Source of the DNA: Zygnema cylindricum
Taxonomy: Eukaryota; Streptophyta; Zygnematophyceae; Zygnematales; Zygnemataceae
DNA: 64,000 nucleotides
Direction of reading: 5' to 3'
Assembly: GCA_037447655.1 (NCBI GenBank)
Contig: JBBHKE010002976.1
Span: 347,898 to 411,897, forward strand
Part shown: positions 52,701 to 64,000 of the stretch, piece after piece
Layout: each line of letters begins with the position of its first letter
Position numbering within the stretch: the first letter of the stretch is position 1
The notes under the pieces: model-generated
Databases searched by the model: none
Told to the model about the DNA's origin: nothing
Seen by the model: only the letters and a program-made list of their open reading frames with translations
Made by a program: the position numbers and the translations under genes

Positions 52701-54683
52701 TAGAGGTAATCACTCTAATTCAAATGTGTGTTTTTTTTATCCAAAATCATAAATCGGTCTTATAACACTATTTACATATGTGCTTCATAATGAGCCAGGT
52801 GGCAGAACATAATTTAGTGTAGTTAATTCTTATAAACTGTAAACGAGAATACTAACTCTAATAGCGATGGGCGTAGTAATTGCTAGCAGCTGTCTGAGAA
52901 GTATCTTAGCTTATGTCTGTGCTAACCTTTGACATTTAATGTTAATATAGTTTGTAATGGCTTTCTAAGGTAATTCAGGTAATCTGTTCAGTTAGTGTGA
53001 GACACAGCCGTGTTGGGAGTCTTGGGTACGACTAGCATCGGTGTTGGTAGACTATTATGAACGTTGACAAGTATAGGAAAATTGAAGTGAAAGAAATGAA
53101 CAAACAGGAAAACGGAAATCCATGGAAATTCACGAACTTGTGCTGGTAATCAACAGAATCTGCATTGGCTTCTCTACTAATTATAGAGATATGAATTAAT
53201 GAACTTGTGGAGCTCTTAAAAGACTCATTTATTAGAGGTGTTAAATTTGTTTGAACCCTTGCAGGAGTTGATAGAGGGACAATGCTTTCACGCCAGGTGT
53301 TAGTACAACTTTGTTCTTGTTTCAGGAATCTGATCCATACTAGAAAGCCAGAGACATTCCTTTTTATCATGAGTAGGTCGTTAATGATAAAAAAAGATTT
53401 CGGAAACAATTGAACGAGGACTGAATTGCTTGCATAACAACATTAGCACAGGAGGTTGTCTTACCATAGCAAATGTTGCAAGGTTGCAATTTTTTATTTT
53501 TTTGCATTTGTTTTTCCCACGTGCCCTTCATGCTTCCATGTGGTAACCAAAAACTGTGATGGTTTCTGGAAAGTGTATGGAATCCATATTACAATCTAGA
53601 TGTTCTTTTCAACCAAACCGAAAAAAGTACAGAAACTTTTTGTGGGCCTTATGGTGACGGTTGTTTACTTCCCTTTTGCAGAAAATTCTAAAACAGGCTG
53701 AATTGGAGCTTTGCAGTGTTGACATACTATCGAAAGTACAAGAAGGGGCGCAAATGGTTTTTGAAATACAACCCGTTATTAGTGGATTGCCACCCCATCC
53801 GTCCACAATTCAAGGCACTTCTCGAAGAACAGGACAAGGCTCAAGTTTACCTCAAGAGGGTATGAGAGAAGAAAAGAAGTGGATTTCTAGTTTCTCAAAA
53901 AGATTGTCCCCCGTTTTTGAGATGTTGGGATTGACAACTAAAAAAGAAACACCATTGAGGACGGGAAGAACTGTGGAGGGGATTGAAACCCAAGCGAATT
54001 CTCTCGGAGAGGAGGAAAAATATGTTGTTTATCCTTTACAACTGGGAAAGCACACCTGGGAGGATGTAAAATACAGAGGAGATTATATGAGACGACCAAT
54101 TGAGTCGAAGGAAATTGCAATTCTTGTTCGACTTTTAGTAAGGTTTTCTGATCGATTGAACAAAGTTTTAGGACTTGATGCTGAGATGGGGGGAGGGCAG
54201 AGTGATTTGCAAAACACTTTGACTGACAGAGTAGACGAAAGAGGCTCGGAGAGAGCGGGAGAGTGTGGGGGAGGTGAGGAGGACGTCTCTGGGTTAAGGC
54301 GAAGAGGAAGATCTCATGAAGGAGATGAAGCTGATGGGAGAAGAAGTGGTATGGATAAGGAGGACGTGGTGGTTGACGAAAGAAATGGTGAGAGTGAAGG
54401 ACTTTTGAGAAGAAGATTGTTTATAGATAGCATTAGGGAGAGAGAGTGGGGCATTTTATGTCGTGAGCTCCTCGTGACTCTGAAAGTGACGGCATTTCAG
54501 GTATCGCGGTTTTTGGCTGCTTTTTTGGGAAAACAAGGGAAACTGGCAATAATAAGTCTTCAGAAATTCGCCAGGAAACGAGGTTGGCGATTCAATCTTC
54601 GATTTCTTGCTCAGGTTCCAGTAATTGTTTTTTCAACCACTCTGATTTTCATTGTCTACTGGGTATACGTCCTTTTCCCGTAA
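46790..54683 (+). CDS. SMPD4: SMPD4 (neutral sphingomyelinase-3) family membrane protein
   Basis: Exons: 46790-46936, 47842-47945, 48474-48540, 48823-48990, 49578-49770, 50034-50338, probably 50605-50661, 50789-51523, 51850-52008, 52283-52405 and 53682-54683. The product is about 1000-1020 residues with matching phases, similar to or longer than animal SMPD4 isoforms. SMPD4 is an ER/nuclear-envelope protein, reported to hydrolyse sphingomyelin and to be linked to nuclear pores. Aligned blocks are FPVLLKIIFGFE, FIFPYDRLPDF, VNLFEYYMFWFAF, LYRFLFRAFTSP, LWVAYLQPWKS, FYTALVLHFLDFA and ESKEIAILVRLLVRFSDRLN. A C-terminal membrane segment (VIVFSTTLIFIVYWVYVLF) ends the protein, as in the family. 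Intron 3 has a GC donor. The seventh exon's donor is unclear; an open frame continues to 50724. An acceptor just before ATG 46790 implies a 5' leader intron. Confidence 0.9.
46942..47136. mobile_element. TA-MITE at the 5' end of SMPD4-like intron 1
   Basis: The left end reads ACTGCCCATCACTATTAGAG and the right end CTAATAGCAATGGTTGGTG, then TA. It begins about five bases after the exon 1 donor (46937). Interior AATGAGCCACGTGGCAAAAC is shared with the copies at 52.7 and 57.9 kb. Confidence 0.7.
47419..47547. mobile_element. Second MITE family, copy 1, about 129 bp
   Basis: The left arm is ATGTGCGAAAACAATTGGAAAC and the right arm is the inverse of AATGTGGAAAAACAATTGG; flanking CATAGTT/AACTATG extends the match. 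It is in intron 1 of the SMPD4-like gene. Confidence 0.75.
48138..48235. repeat. Polypurine tract in SMPD4-like intron 2
   Basis: GGGAGGGAGGGGGGGAGGGG and related runs. Here the purine strand is the transcript strand, unlike in the minus-strand genes. Confidence 0.85.
49047..49518. repeat. 236-bp tandem duplication in SMPD4-like intron 4
   Basis: Copies 49047-49282 and 49283-49518 differ by only a few bases (for example TTCAACC/TTCAATC and TAATTCC/TATTTCC). This is a recent direct duplication between exons 4 and 5. Confidence 0.93.
52686..52873. mobile_element. TA-MITE, about 188 bp, in the last SMPD4-like intron
   Basis: It starts CACTGACACCGCTGTTAG after TA; the right end is CTAATAGCGATGGGCG. 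Interior AATGAGCCAGGTGGCAGAAC links it to the 46.9-kb copy. Confidence 0.7.
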
Positions 54684-54865
54684 CCATTTTCGGTAACCAT
54701 TTCTGGTAACCTTTTCTGGTAACCTTTCTAATTACCATTTTTGGAAACCTTTTCTGGTAACCATTTCTGGTAACCTTTATGGTAGCTTTTTCTGTATCCA
54801 TTTCTGATAACCTTTTTTTGTAACCATTTCAGTAACCGTTTCTGGTAACCTTTTATAATAACTGT
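54684..54865. repeat. GGTAACCATTTCT minisatellite after the SMPD4-like stop
   Basis: About twelve degenerate copies of GGTAACC(A/T)TTTCT begin immediately after the stop codon and so fill the start of the 3' untranslated region. Each unit carries GGTAAC, which resembles a splice donor. Confidence 0.85.
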
Positions 54866-55475
54866 CTACACACTGTCACAAGCAGGCAGCCCTTCTTTTT
54901 TGGGGTGGGAGGGGGGGAGCTCAGTGTCGAAATTCCTTTAAGGAGAAAGACGAGTTTTGTAAAAGAAAAAAAAGAAAAACCTTGTGGCAGTTTTTCTGAA
55001 CTGTCAATTTTTAGGAGGAAGGCTCAGTTTGATTCAATAATAGCCCGTCTATTTTAATTCAGTGGTGTACAAATTGTTTCCTTTTTGTGAAGCCTTGAAA
55101 AACGATTAAACAAATAAAAATTCAACAGGCCAGTCGCATTTTTTCCCTCTGTTCTGTATATTGATGTTTTATTTCTTTTTACTTTGTTTCTGAAAGATTT
55201 TTAGAGTGCTCCTCAAAAATGTGACAATTTCGTTCCACTGGAGCATTCGGGATTTTCCACCTTTTCCTTCCTTTCACTTTTTGTCGGTGTTCATTTAGTT
55301 TTCTTTCAACGGGTTTTTTAGTAGAGACTCAGTTGGTCTGCCTATTTGGTTTGTCATTTTCTTCCCCAGTGTTTTCGCTTTTTTGCTTGTTTTGTTTGTT
55401 TTTGTGTGCCTCTATTCTTTTTCCTTTTGCCTTTTCGCTTTGTTTTTTGTTTCCATGATGCACTCGGATGTTTGC
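54866..55475. other. Downstream of the SMPD4-like gene, no gene seen
   Basis: The stretch is T-rich with only short frames. AATAAA-like words near 55112 could serve as a polyadenylation signal, but I cannot confirm this. Confidence 0.35.
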
Positions 55476-55479
55476 GACA

Positions 55480-55665
55480 GCGCTCATCGTTACTACTGTT
55501 AATAACACTAATTCGGTCGTGGCTTTTTTTGGCCAAAAATCACAACATAGAGTTAGCGACATTATTTAAGGACGTGGACGACGTCTCCTTGCGCTAAATT
55601 CGTATTATTAATCTAATTTCGCATTAACACTAATAAATCTTTAATGCTAATAACGATGAGCTGTG
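55480..55665. mobile_element. TA-MITE, diverged
   Basis: The left end is CTCATCGTTACTACTGTTAA and the right end CTAATAACGATGAGCTGTG, then TA. It is between the SMPD4-like and F-box genes. Confidence 0.6.
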
Positions 55666-55744
55666 TAGCTTTCTGGTGCAGCGTATTATGTCCATTGTCG
55701 AAGTAAGAGAGGGTATATTCTTGACGTCCTCTGAAATGGTTCTA

Positions 55745-55965
55745 CACTGTGAATAGCTATTAGTGTTGATAACACTAATTCCGTCCCAGTTTTTTTGTCC
55801 CTCATAAGACTGAAAAAGCTTTTGTTTTAGTAGTTTTTTATTTCTTAATGCCTATTCTTTTTGCGGCTTACAATCATCGACGTCATTCTAGTGGAAATTG
55901 GATTATTGACGCTAAAACAGTTCTCATGCTAAATGTCTCTTGAAACTTAATAGCGATCCACGATG
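55745..55965. mobile_element. TA-MITE, 221 bp
   Basis: It starts CACTGTGAATAGCTATTAG after TA and ends TTAATAGCGATCCACGATG before TA. Confidence 0.7.
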
Positions 55966-56247
55966 TAGTAAATGAACTGAATTTCCACATGTTTATTTTT
56001 TATTGGCATATAATGTCCATACATTGTTGTATGAATAATTTATTGCTATGGCTGATATATGATAGTTTCTGAAATACTGAATCGCAATGTACCATGATGC
56101 GAGAAACATGATTTGGTACGACAAGACAATATCAAGCAGCCTTTTTCTATATCCTGACAAAAACAGTTGAATTATTTCAAATTTTTGTTTCAGTTTTAGT
56201 GTATACATCGATCAGTCATTACAACACAACACAATTTTCATACATTA

Positions 56248-56433
56248 CACCGCCCATACCTATGTGCGTTAAGGATTTTTTAATTTTATTTATTAGAATA
56301 TAGAATATTAATTTAGTGCAAGGAGTCGTGGCCAATGTTAATCCACTTCCTTAATAGCGTTGCTAACACTATGTTGTGATTTTCTGCGAAAAAAAGTTGC
56401 AACCGAATTAGTGTTACTAAGTCCCATCGCTCT
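56248..56433. mobile_element. Partial or rearranged TA-MITE
   Basis: The left end CACCGCCCATACC follows TA. The right part reads AATTAGTGTTACTAAGTCCC, then CATCGC. The ends do not pair well, so it may be two fragments. Confidence 0.45.
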
Positions 56434-57790
56434 ATTTTTTTTTATTGTAGTTTTTCAGTTTTGGCCATGCCACCCTTTTTGTACCCCGGACTCAGATGGG
56501 TTACCATCGTGCTTTTTAATTTATCCTACTTTTGATTTGTTAATAACGATGGCGGATGTACATATGGCAGGTTTGGCACAGTTGTTCCCATGAATCATTA
56601 AACTTCAATCTGCTTGTGCTCTTCAATCGGTAAATACAGCAGCTTGTTACTCACAATTATTTTAGTTAAAAAAGTGTGATTGCAAACTATCATTGAAATA
56701 AATTAGTTAGTGACTCTATTGCTTGTTGCGATATAAATTTTGTTGCATCGCCAAAATTCATATGCACATATTGATGTCTAATTAACAAAGTGATTATCTA
56801 GTGATTATGCGATTAATTTGCAGTCCTTCTTACTACCAATTATTGCATCCTTCGTCACATTCTGTTATATTATTGGGCCGCCTAAAGAAAAAGTTGCGAA
56901 AGAGGGAAGAACCGCCAGAAAACGTCTCAAAAATGTATCTTTTTTTTTTACTTCATGACAACCTAAACGGATTCCGTTACGCATAACACTTGTTCAAAAG
57001 CTTTTTTTTTTCTCTTCGTTTCAAGATAAACTGACTCTAAAAGCATAAACCCTAATTCCGAAATTATTTTCTGCCTTTGCCATAGCATTGGCTCCCTCCT
57101 CGAGTTCTTCGTCTTGAAGCTGTTAGCGACATCATCCACGACCTAAGCAGTGTGACGTCACAGTGCCAAAATCGAGGGTTCCTCATGGTGAACGCGTTTA
57201 AGAGGGAGAATGAGAGGCGGTAAGAAAATAGAGAAGGGGCGGAAGAAGGGGAGGGGGAGGGATATTTTAAGAGTAGTCAATAAAGCAGGGAGAGGATAAT
57301 GAAGACCTAGATAAAGATCCGAAGTGTCAAAATTAAAGTACCGAAGCCGTATATCGAAGATCGGTGTACGGCGAACCCAAATTTCTCGAACCTGCTTGCA
57401 TCGGTCGTCGGTTTTTTTTTAAACCGGAGCGCAGTTTACCGGATGAATCTCCGTACGGTATTCAACACTACAAAATTGCCCTGGTCAATCGAGTCAATGA
57501 TAAAATTCGAGAGCGTGCATGAAGTAGACACGTGCGAATAAACAGTATTCACGAGCAGCAGTTGGAAAACTTGACACTCCACCGTAAACCGTACGTGTAC
57601 TCTAAGATTTTCTGACGCGTCAATGGGCAGTGTGATTGACTAGAAGTTTTCGGGTTATAGTTGTAAATGTACGGCCATATGTACCTTTGTGTACATGTTT
57701 TGTCCTTTCATTTACAATTTACACTCGAGTGTAAACGTCAGGGCAAATTCTCTTCAATGTAAATAGTGTTGGGTATCGAGGACCATTTGA
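56434..57790. other. Intergenic upstream of the F-box gene
   Basis: No gene is recognised. Short frames and a GTGTGACGTCACAG palindrome (57150-57163), which resembles a CRE-type site, are seen. Confidence 0.35.
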
Positions 57791-57799
57791 AACTACCCG

Positions 57800-57946
57800 A
57801 TACCCAACACTAGTAATTACTCAAATTCATAAACTCCACGGCATTGTTTTTTCTTTATTCAAGTGGTCCAAAATGAGCCACGTCATGAAACATTTTAGCA
57901 TAGTTTTCCTAACATGATTCAACAACTTCAATAGCAATGGGCGGTG
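57800..57946. mobile_element. TA-MITE upstream of the F-box gene
   Basis: The right end CAATAGCAATGGGCGGTG is followed by TA. Interior AATGAGCCACGTCATG resembles other copies; the left end is unclear. It lies 148 bases before the ATG. Confidence 0.6.
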
Positions 57947-58093
57947 TACCGTACGTGCGTACCATTTAGCGAGTGGAGTAGAAGCACCTATGGATCATAG
58001 GACAAAATCATTATTGTACATTCCGTACTTTGTACAAACTATTGACTTTGTATCAATTGTATTATCAACTGTACTTAGGTGTTGTACGCTGCC

Positions 58094-61000
58094 ATGGATG
58101 AAAACTTGAAGTATGCAGAAATTTCGTCTGTGCCAGATGATCTTCTCCTTTTGTGTCTAGCTAAGGTTCCATGGCAGTCTCTTCCTGTTATCCGTACGGT
58201 TTGTAAACGATGGCATTCTCTGGCAGAGCCTCTGCAAATTTTTCAGGTTTGCACTTCAACTTTAACTAGTTTAAAAATTAGATTTTCTGTTTTTTTTTAA
58301 TTATTTTATTTCTTACTGGATTGTTGCTGGTTTTATTGAATTAAAAGGATGTCAATGTTTTTGAAGATTGCCTGATTGAATTTTCTAACTGTTTTTGTTT
58401 TTTAACTACACAGTTTTCTCATGTGTGCTCTCGGTTTTTTTTTTCCTTTTTCCTTCCTGTCCTCCGTTCAACCATTCATTGTTGGATTTTGGCACTGTCC
58501 TTTTTTGCTGTCCTTGCTTAATTCCTGAATTTTTTCCTGTTTCATTTTCTTGAACTTTTTATAATCAGATGCTGGTTTTGCTTCATCTCCTTGATTGTTT
58601 AGCATCATCCGGATTTTTTTCAATTTTGTGCCAACATTTTGTTCTTATCAACAAGATTATATGTATAATTTTGATGATTACTAAATTTGTTTATTTGAAA
58701 GAAGCAATTCCTTTTTTTTTTCTGAGTTTTTTTTCAAAATTTACACTTTGTTTGATATTCAAATGTTGTGCGATCCAGCTCATGTATGGATGTTCGTTAG
58801 ATCAAATTAACTCTCTTTTTAATACCGACTTTTAAATTTCGTTCCTCCAACAATGGCTTGTCTGATGCATTTACAGAAAAAATAAAAAGCTGATAAGATG
58901 GCTGTCAGATGGCTTTTCTGATGGCTTGGCTTGATATTTCTGAATCACCATAAGATTTAACTTTTTTGTTCTGTTTTCAAATTCAATTGCACTACTGTTG
59001 GATTTCTATTTAGAATTGACTGTTTGAAAGGTAGAAGTCTTACCCTTCAATTGCGGCATTGCAACGGAAAATCAGATAATAATGCCATTAGATTAGCGAG
59101 TTTGAGCGGCAATAAAATATTGAACTCTAATAGCGATTTAAGATGTAGTGATGGACAGTACACCGTGTATTTTTATTGGCATTAATTTTCTTTTTTGGCA
59201 CTTTAATCAACTATTTTTATGCACCCGTGTCTGATTTTCGTACGGACTGCTCTGGAGGGAAAAAACTTACCTTTCCATGGCAACTTTCTGATTAATGATA
59301 AGTTAGTGTGCACAGAGAAAAATAAGTTTAAAATGTGAGAAAAACATCAATGTTAAAGAGGATGCATGGTTGTATGTTGCCTAGCGTCCGTTTAAAGTAT
59401 GTTTGGCGAGTTCATAAGGAAAAATGGATGAATGGCAATTCACTTTTTTTAGGTTTCTTCCATGTTCAGATTCGTAAAGCAAAAGGTTTTGCCGAAGCCG
59501 TAATATTCATCATCGGAAATGAATACACCAATCTATCCTATCAAGGATTGTGTGCCCGCTTCCTTAAAAGTTGTGGAAATGAAGGCTCCTTTCATACGTA
59601 AGATTCAACAAAAACTTGCTTGAGATTTTAGTTTTATCACATGGTTGAGATAAAGCCCACAACTATTGTCGTATTTCCATACAATCTTTTTATGAAGAAA
59701 GTTGTAAAGCATAACGTAGAACATATCATGCTGATTATTTTCTTTTCAGCGTAATTGTATGAAAGGTTCAAAACCTCTCCTAAAAAAACCTGGAATTTTG
59801 CGAGGAATTGTTCTCCATCAGGGTGGTTCCTGACAATGGATCTCCAATAACTTGTTTAACGTCACCACTTCGTCTTCAACTTGCGGTTGTCGGTGAGCCT
59901 CTCTTGTCACTTGCTGTTCCAATGTGAAAATTCTTTTAGTGTAGATGGGAAATTGTACAGAAATAAAGATGGACACCATGAACTCTGCGAGGTTTTTTTT
60001 CATCAATATTGTCGTCCACTTTAATTCATGCACGCCTAAAAAGTCAGCAATTATAGCAGAGTAGTGTCCAGACTATGTGCGGTGAGTGGTGTAATATGAT
60101 TTTTACAATGCAATCACACTGGATATTTGTTGTGTTCATGTTTTTTTTTAGTAAACGTCAGATTTGAATCCACATGTTTATTTTTACCACAATTCGGAAT
60201 TCTGTCAACTTTTTAATTTTATCTTGATATTTTGAACAATTGACATTTTATGCATTTCTCTGGCAAAATTCAGAATTTTTGTACGAAACTAGTTCAAACT
60301 GTTTGGAGTTAACTCTCAATGGAATTCTGGCGAAAATCAGAATACACTGCACTTGAACAGAATCCAAAAGCAACCCATTTTGTTTGTCCAAAACTTCCAC
60401 TTTTGCTGTTAAGGGTTCTTTTTCAAATCTTATGTTTTGGATTCAGGAGCTGATTGTGAAATTTTCGCAATTGGTGGCCGAGCCCCTATTTTGTCATTTC
60501 ATCCATCCACATGCGTTGTATATTCTCGACTTGATTCTTGTAACGTCCTCACAAATGTTTGGGCGAAAAGACAATGTATGAATGTTGCTCGTTTTGGTTT
60601 CGCAGCAGCAGCTTTTCTCGATCCTGTGACAAAAAAGGTAAAGTCTATGATCTCCCTACACGTAGATTCATCCTTCACCGGAATTAGAGTGGAGAAACCA
60701 GTAGTTAGGACAGAAAACTGTATGGTCAGGAGTAGCTCGTAGACAAGATTGGGAGCCTTTATGGACGCTCGTGTTCCACTTTCCCTTTTTTTAGTCTAAT
60801 TTTGTGATCCACACTATTTGTGTGTTTAAAAAAAAAATGAACTTATATTTAGTGGGGTAGGGGACTTGTGTGGGAGGTGTATTCTAATTTCTTGGTACGC
60901 CTGTATCTAATTGCCACAAAGTTGGGTTTAGGGTACTATTAGTTTTTTTGGGTTTTATCAGATTTTGTCGGGTTATTATGATATTGCTCAATCATTCAGA

Positions 61001-61951
61001 TTAGTGTTTCTTTCCCAATCTTACTATGCTAACTCACGGGTTAACTCAGTAATTTTTTACTTGTAACAGTATCTGAAGGTAAACGGTGAATCAATACATG
61101 TAGATTGTGCCAATGTACTTCTTCAACTTCTTCTTTATGTCGCCACTGTCTGTGACTTTTGTTGAATGGCAAAGAAATCTTTCCTGAACGCACTTTCTTT
61201 TTCAATTCGGTGATCCGTTGTTTTATTTTCGGTTTTCTTTCCCTTGTCTGATGGTGTAGACAAAGATAATTGTTGTCGGAGGCTATGATTCAACTGGAGA
61301 AGCTTTGCGGTCAGCTGAAATTTATTGCAGTACATCGGACTCCTGGATTTTCTTACCAAATTGTCAGGTATGTCAGGATATAAGAGGGAAATCTTTCTGA
61401 GAATTGTCAATTACGCCTTCAAACTTACCTCTAGAAAAACATAAAGGGTCAATATTTTGCCATGATATGCCTGAACTAATTTTAAAATACACTGACATAT
61501 TGTCGAAATGAGCAATGTCAAAGGTTCTGCCAATAATTCAAAAGCAATGTCAAAAATGAGATTGGAAAGGAATTGCGAAAACAAAAAAACGTCAATGAAT
61601 GATGAAAGTACTGATGAAAATTGCGCCAAGTAATGCCATAAAAGAAGGGAGAGGCAAACTACTTTTTTATTCTCTGTAGAATCTCAAGTTGTCTTTATTT
61701 GAACTTTTGCTTTCATCATATTTACTGCACATTTTGCTCTTTTTGGAAATGAGAAAACACAGAAAATTGAGGGAGCTTGCCGTGGTCAAGTAATCGACGG
61801 AATCTTTTTGGTGAAACAGTTGAATAGTTTTGGGTATCTGGAAGTTTTCGATTTCGGAAAAAATGAGTGGTTTCCTCAGGAAGATGTGGGCCAGTTACAT
61901 GGTTTTGCAGACACTTCAGGAGGGAAGTATAAAGTTGAGTTAAAACTGTAG
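58094..61951 (+). CDS. F-box/kelch-repeat protein
   Basis: Six exons: 58094-58246, 59470-59597, 59822-59892, 60447-60637, 61260-61367 and 61763-61951. Phases all agree and give 279 residues. An F-box (SVPDDLLLLCLAKVPWQSLP, then VCKRWHSLAE) occupies roughly residues 10-50. Kelch-type strands follow, with the diagnostic GG pairs EIFAIGG and KIIVVGGY and a late LEVFDFGKNEWF. F-box/kelch proteins are substrate adaptors of SCF (Skp1-cullin-F-box) ubiquitin ligases; the propeller binds the target. The repeat count looks low for a full six-blade propeller, which suggests a shortened form or missed exons. A MITE lies 148 bases upstream of the ATG, and another lies in the first intron. Confidence 0.85.
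59040..59145. mobile_element. Solo right end of a TA-MITE in F-box intron 1
   Basis: The sequence ends CTCTAATAGCGATTTAAGATG before TA. No matching left end is visible, so it is a truncated copy. Confidence 0.45.
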
Positions 61952-64000
61952 TTAACATTTCAATATTGGGTCTATATTTCCAGTTACTTTTTTGTTTTTT
62001 TTCTATAGAAAGTTATTTTTTCGTGTATACTTTATTAGGAAAGAAGTTGAAGTTACTTTCAGTGTAGTAATTTCTGTAATACCGCTCTTTTTGTACCGTG
62101 CCAGCCTGTTGAAAAAAGTTTTTGCTTCTCTTTATACATGTAATAGTTAACAAGAGGAGAAAGTGATGATAAAGGGTAAAATAGAGCGCATAAGGTAAAA
62201 TCTATATAGTTGCCAGATCATAATTGTTGAGATGTTTATTTGTTTGGTCACCTTTTTAATCTGCCTTTTGATTATTTAATTTGTTTAATTTTTTTTACAA
62301 CATTTTTTTTCGATATGTATAGACCTATTCGATTCACCACCTATATTTTTTTCTCCGTCTGTTGGAGGTCAACAGTTTTACAACCTACTTTTCAAGGAGA
62401 TCAAATCAACATGAATACAAGAAAGGACCCTTGGAAAGGAATGTATTAACTCTAAATAATGTTCAATGCAATGACTCAAGGGCTCCACTTGTTTGAATTC
62501 CATAATTGTCTTAACCATTCTTGAAGGTTGCTTTAGTGGTAATGATCTCTGAAGTTTAAGAGTTTTTTGTATAGGGCATACTAAATCTTGTTGTTCAAAT
62601 GTGCGAAAACAATTGGAAATGGGCCGCGGTTTTCCTTAACTTTATGTTTTATGGATTTTTTCTGAGAATTGTATGAGTTTGACTCGGGAAGCCACATATA
62701 ACGTTCCAATTATTTTTTTGCACGTTTGAACTTTGGTGTATTCTGTTCAGAAAATTAGTGCGGAAAGCCCTTCTACTACTACAACCAAGAGATCTACCAC
62801 CTAATTATTCCTTGGCGACACAAGGAGATGAGCATGGTTTAGTAACTTTGTGAAATGTTTAACGCATAGTTCAAATCTCTAACCAATTAAAAACGAACTT
62901 TGAGCCGGTTTCCGATTCGATTGGGTGGATGCCGTGGTTGTTAAGCCACGAGGAGGTTTTATACCCGAGAATTTAATTGCCATTTCAGCAACCTAGGAAT
63001 AATTGACCTTCAAAGATTTTAAGCTTGAATTGTCTGACCGCCAAAAGTAATACAGACTCGAAAAAAAAATGGAGTGTGGTCGGGGAGTTCACTTTTGGAA
63101 AGTGCATAAAATCTTAATTCGTAAGTCACTATTGCCTCTTCCCATTTGTGGCGGACGACACGTATTATCGGCCCTGCAGATTGGCTTGTGCCATGCCTAA
63201 AACTATTTCCCATGGAAACAGGTAAACATGACTTCGTTTTTTATTCAACTGTCAAGTGTGTTGCTTTGACACCTTCTAATATCCTCTCCTTCTACTTCTC
63301 ACCATGGTTTCAAGTCCCTCGCGACATCCGAGGGCAGTCGCAATATTCGGGTGCCTGCGTGGCTCGGGTACTTTGGTGACCTAGTTTATTGATTTGCTAT
63401 TTAGACCCATTTGTCCCACGTGGACGACTTCCCTACCCTCTCTAAACCTCGAGTGGCTTTTGCTCTTTCGAGAAGATTTTTCACCCACCGCGCCTTCTAG
63501 CCTCGCCTCACCCACAGTTCCTCTCACAACTGTAATTTTGTCTCATCTCTCTCCGCCTATGATTATCGCATCATAGACATCCTCCACACTTTATTACGTC
63601 GCGGGGCTTTGATCGCGAGTTTGATTTTTTTTCTAATTCTTCTCGTGGCCTTTTCTCTCCCGCGGGGGACTTGGTGGAGTTTGGTTGTTAACGATACTAA
63701 TTGTTCCACTCTACTTTTTACGCCTAGTCAATTCACCATAACCGTCAAGTTCCCAGGCTTTTCCACCGTCACTCGACCCTCTCGTTTGCCAGTGACCTTC
63801 GACTAGCTGATTCAAATCTAGGATACTTTTTATGACCCTAGTGCGACGATTGGTAAGTGGGGGGTATTTTGTTCACGGGGGGGTTTCTTATATTATTCCA
63901 TTAATGCAAATTGATATTGTTTTGCGGAGTGGTCTTTTCCCCTTCTAGAAATTGGTTGTGGAGACGGCTTGTTTTTTTCCTCCCCTTGCTCGAGAGGATA
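61952..64000. other. Downstream of the F-box gene, nothing assigned
   Basis: Apart from the MITE at 62593, I see only short frames. From about 63.2 kb the composition becomes richer in C and T, with frames up to 77 codons and no recognised domain. It may be the edge of a gene or element continuing beyond the window. Confidence 0.35.
62593..62731. mobile_element. Second MITE family, copy 2, about 139 bp
   Basis: The left arm is GTTCAAATGTGCGAAAACAA, and the right arm ends GCACGTTTGAAC, its inverse. The left arm is nearly identical to that of copy 1 at 47.4 kb, but the interior differs. Confidence 0.7.

Noticed and set aside
62900-64000. Possible gene at the right edge
   Set aside because: Frames are short, no splice-joined family match was found, and the window ends before it could be tested.

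Overview
The window is nuclear DNA of an intron-rich, AT-rich eukaryote. All gene models below were built by hand, joining exons at GT-AG (twice GC-AG) sites so that reading phase and similarity to known families agree. The lineage looks plant-like. One gene is a membrane RING-H2 ligase of the plant RIN2/At1g12760 type, and one is a methionine aminopeptidase closest to plant organellar MAP1B-D. There are also CACGTG (G-box) clusters and telo-box-like TTTAGGG motifs. A green alga or a related plastid-bearing lineage fits best, but the sequence does not fix the species.

Four genes lie on the minus strand. They are an RNF121/RNF175-type RING protein (15197-8352), a RIN2-type RING-H2 membrane E3 ligase (23085-20454), a bacterial-type DNA-3-methyladenine glycosylase I (35576-32286) and a type I methionine aminopeptidase (44150-37134). 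Two genes lie on the plus strand: a homologue of SMPD4, the neutral sphingomyelinase-3 family (46790-54683), and an F-box/kelch protein (58094-61951). The strand switch, with presumed divergent promoters, is at 44.2-46.8 kb. The genes do not form an obvious pathway. Three of the six belong to ubiquitin ligation, and two of those are membrane RING proteins placed next to each other.

The rest is introns and repeat-rich intergenic DNA: 0-8.2 kb, 15.2-20.4 kb, 24-32 kb, 35.6-37.1 kb, 44.2-46.8 kb, 54.7-58.1 kb and 62-64 kb. The main repeat is a large family of short, TA-flanked inverted-repeat elements (MITEs) whose ends read CACCGC-AATCG, with more than 15 recognisable copies. Some are about 170-220 bp and some 540-670 bp, and one short copy is an internal-deletion form of a long one. 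There is also a hAT-type non-autonomous element with a perfect 8-bp target duplication, a second MITE family, several minisatellites and tandem duplications, and many long polypurine (GGGA/GAGA) tracts.

The most interesting observations are two GC-AG introns supported by protein alignment across the junction, and a three-level nested insertion inside a methionine aminopeptidase intron. Others are a back-to-back pair of MITEs able to form a large hairpin, a MITE touching a splice donor, a decayed duplicate of the last RNF121 exon, and a dense G-box cluster upstream of the RNF121 gene. I found no CRISPR array, operon, rRNA or convincing tRNA, and no clearly new multi-gene system.
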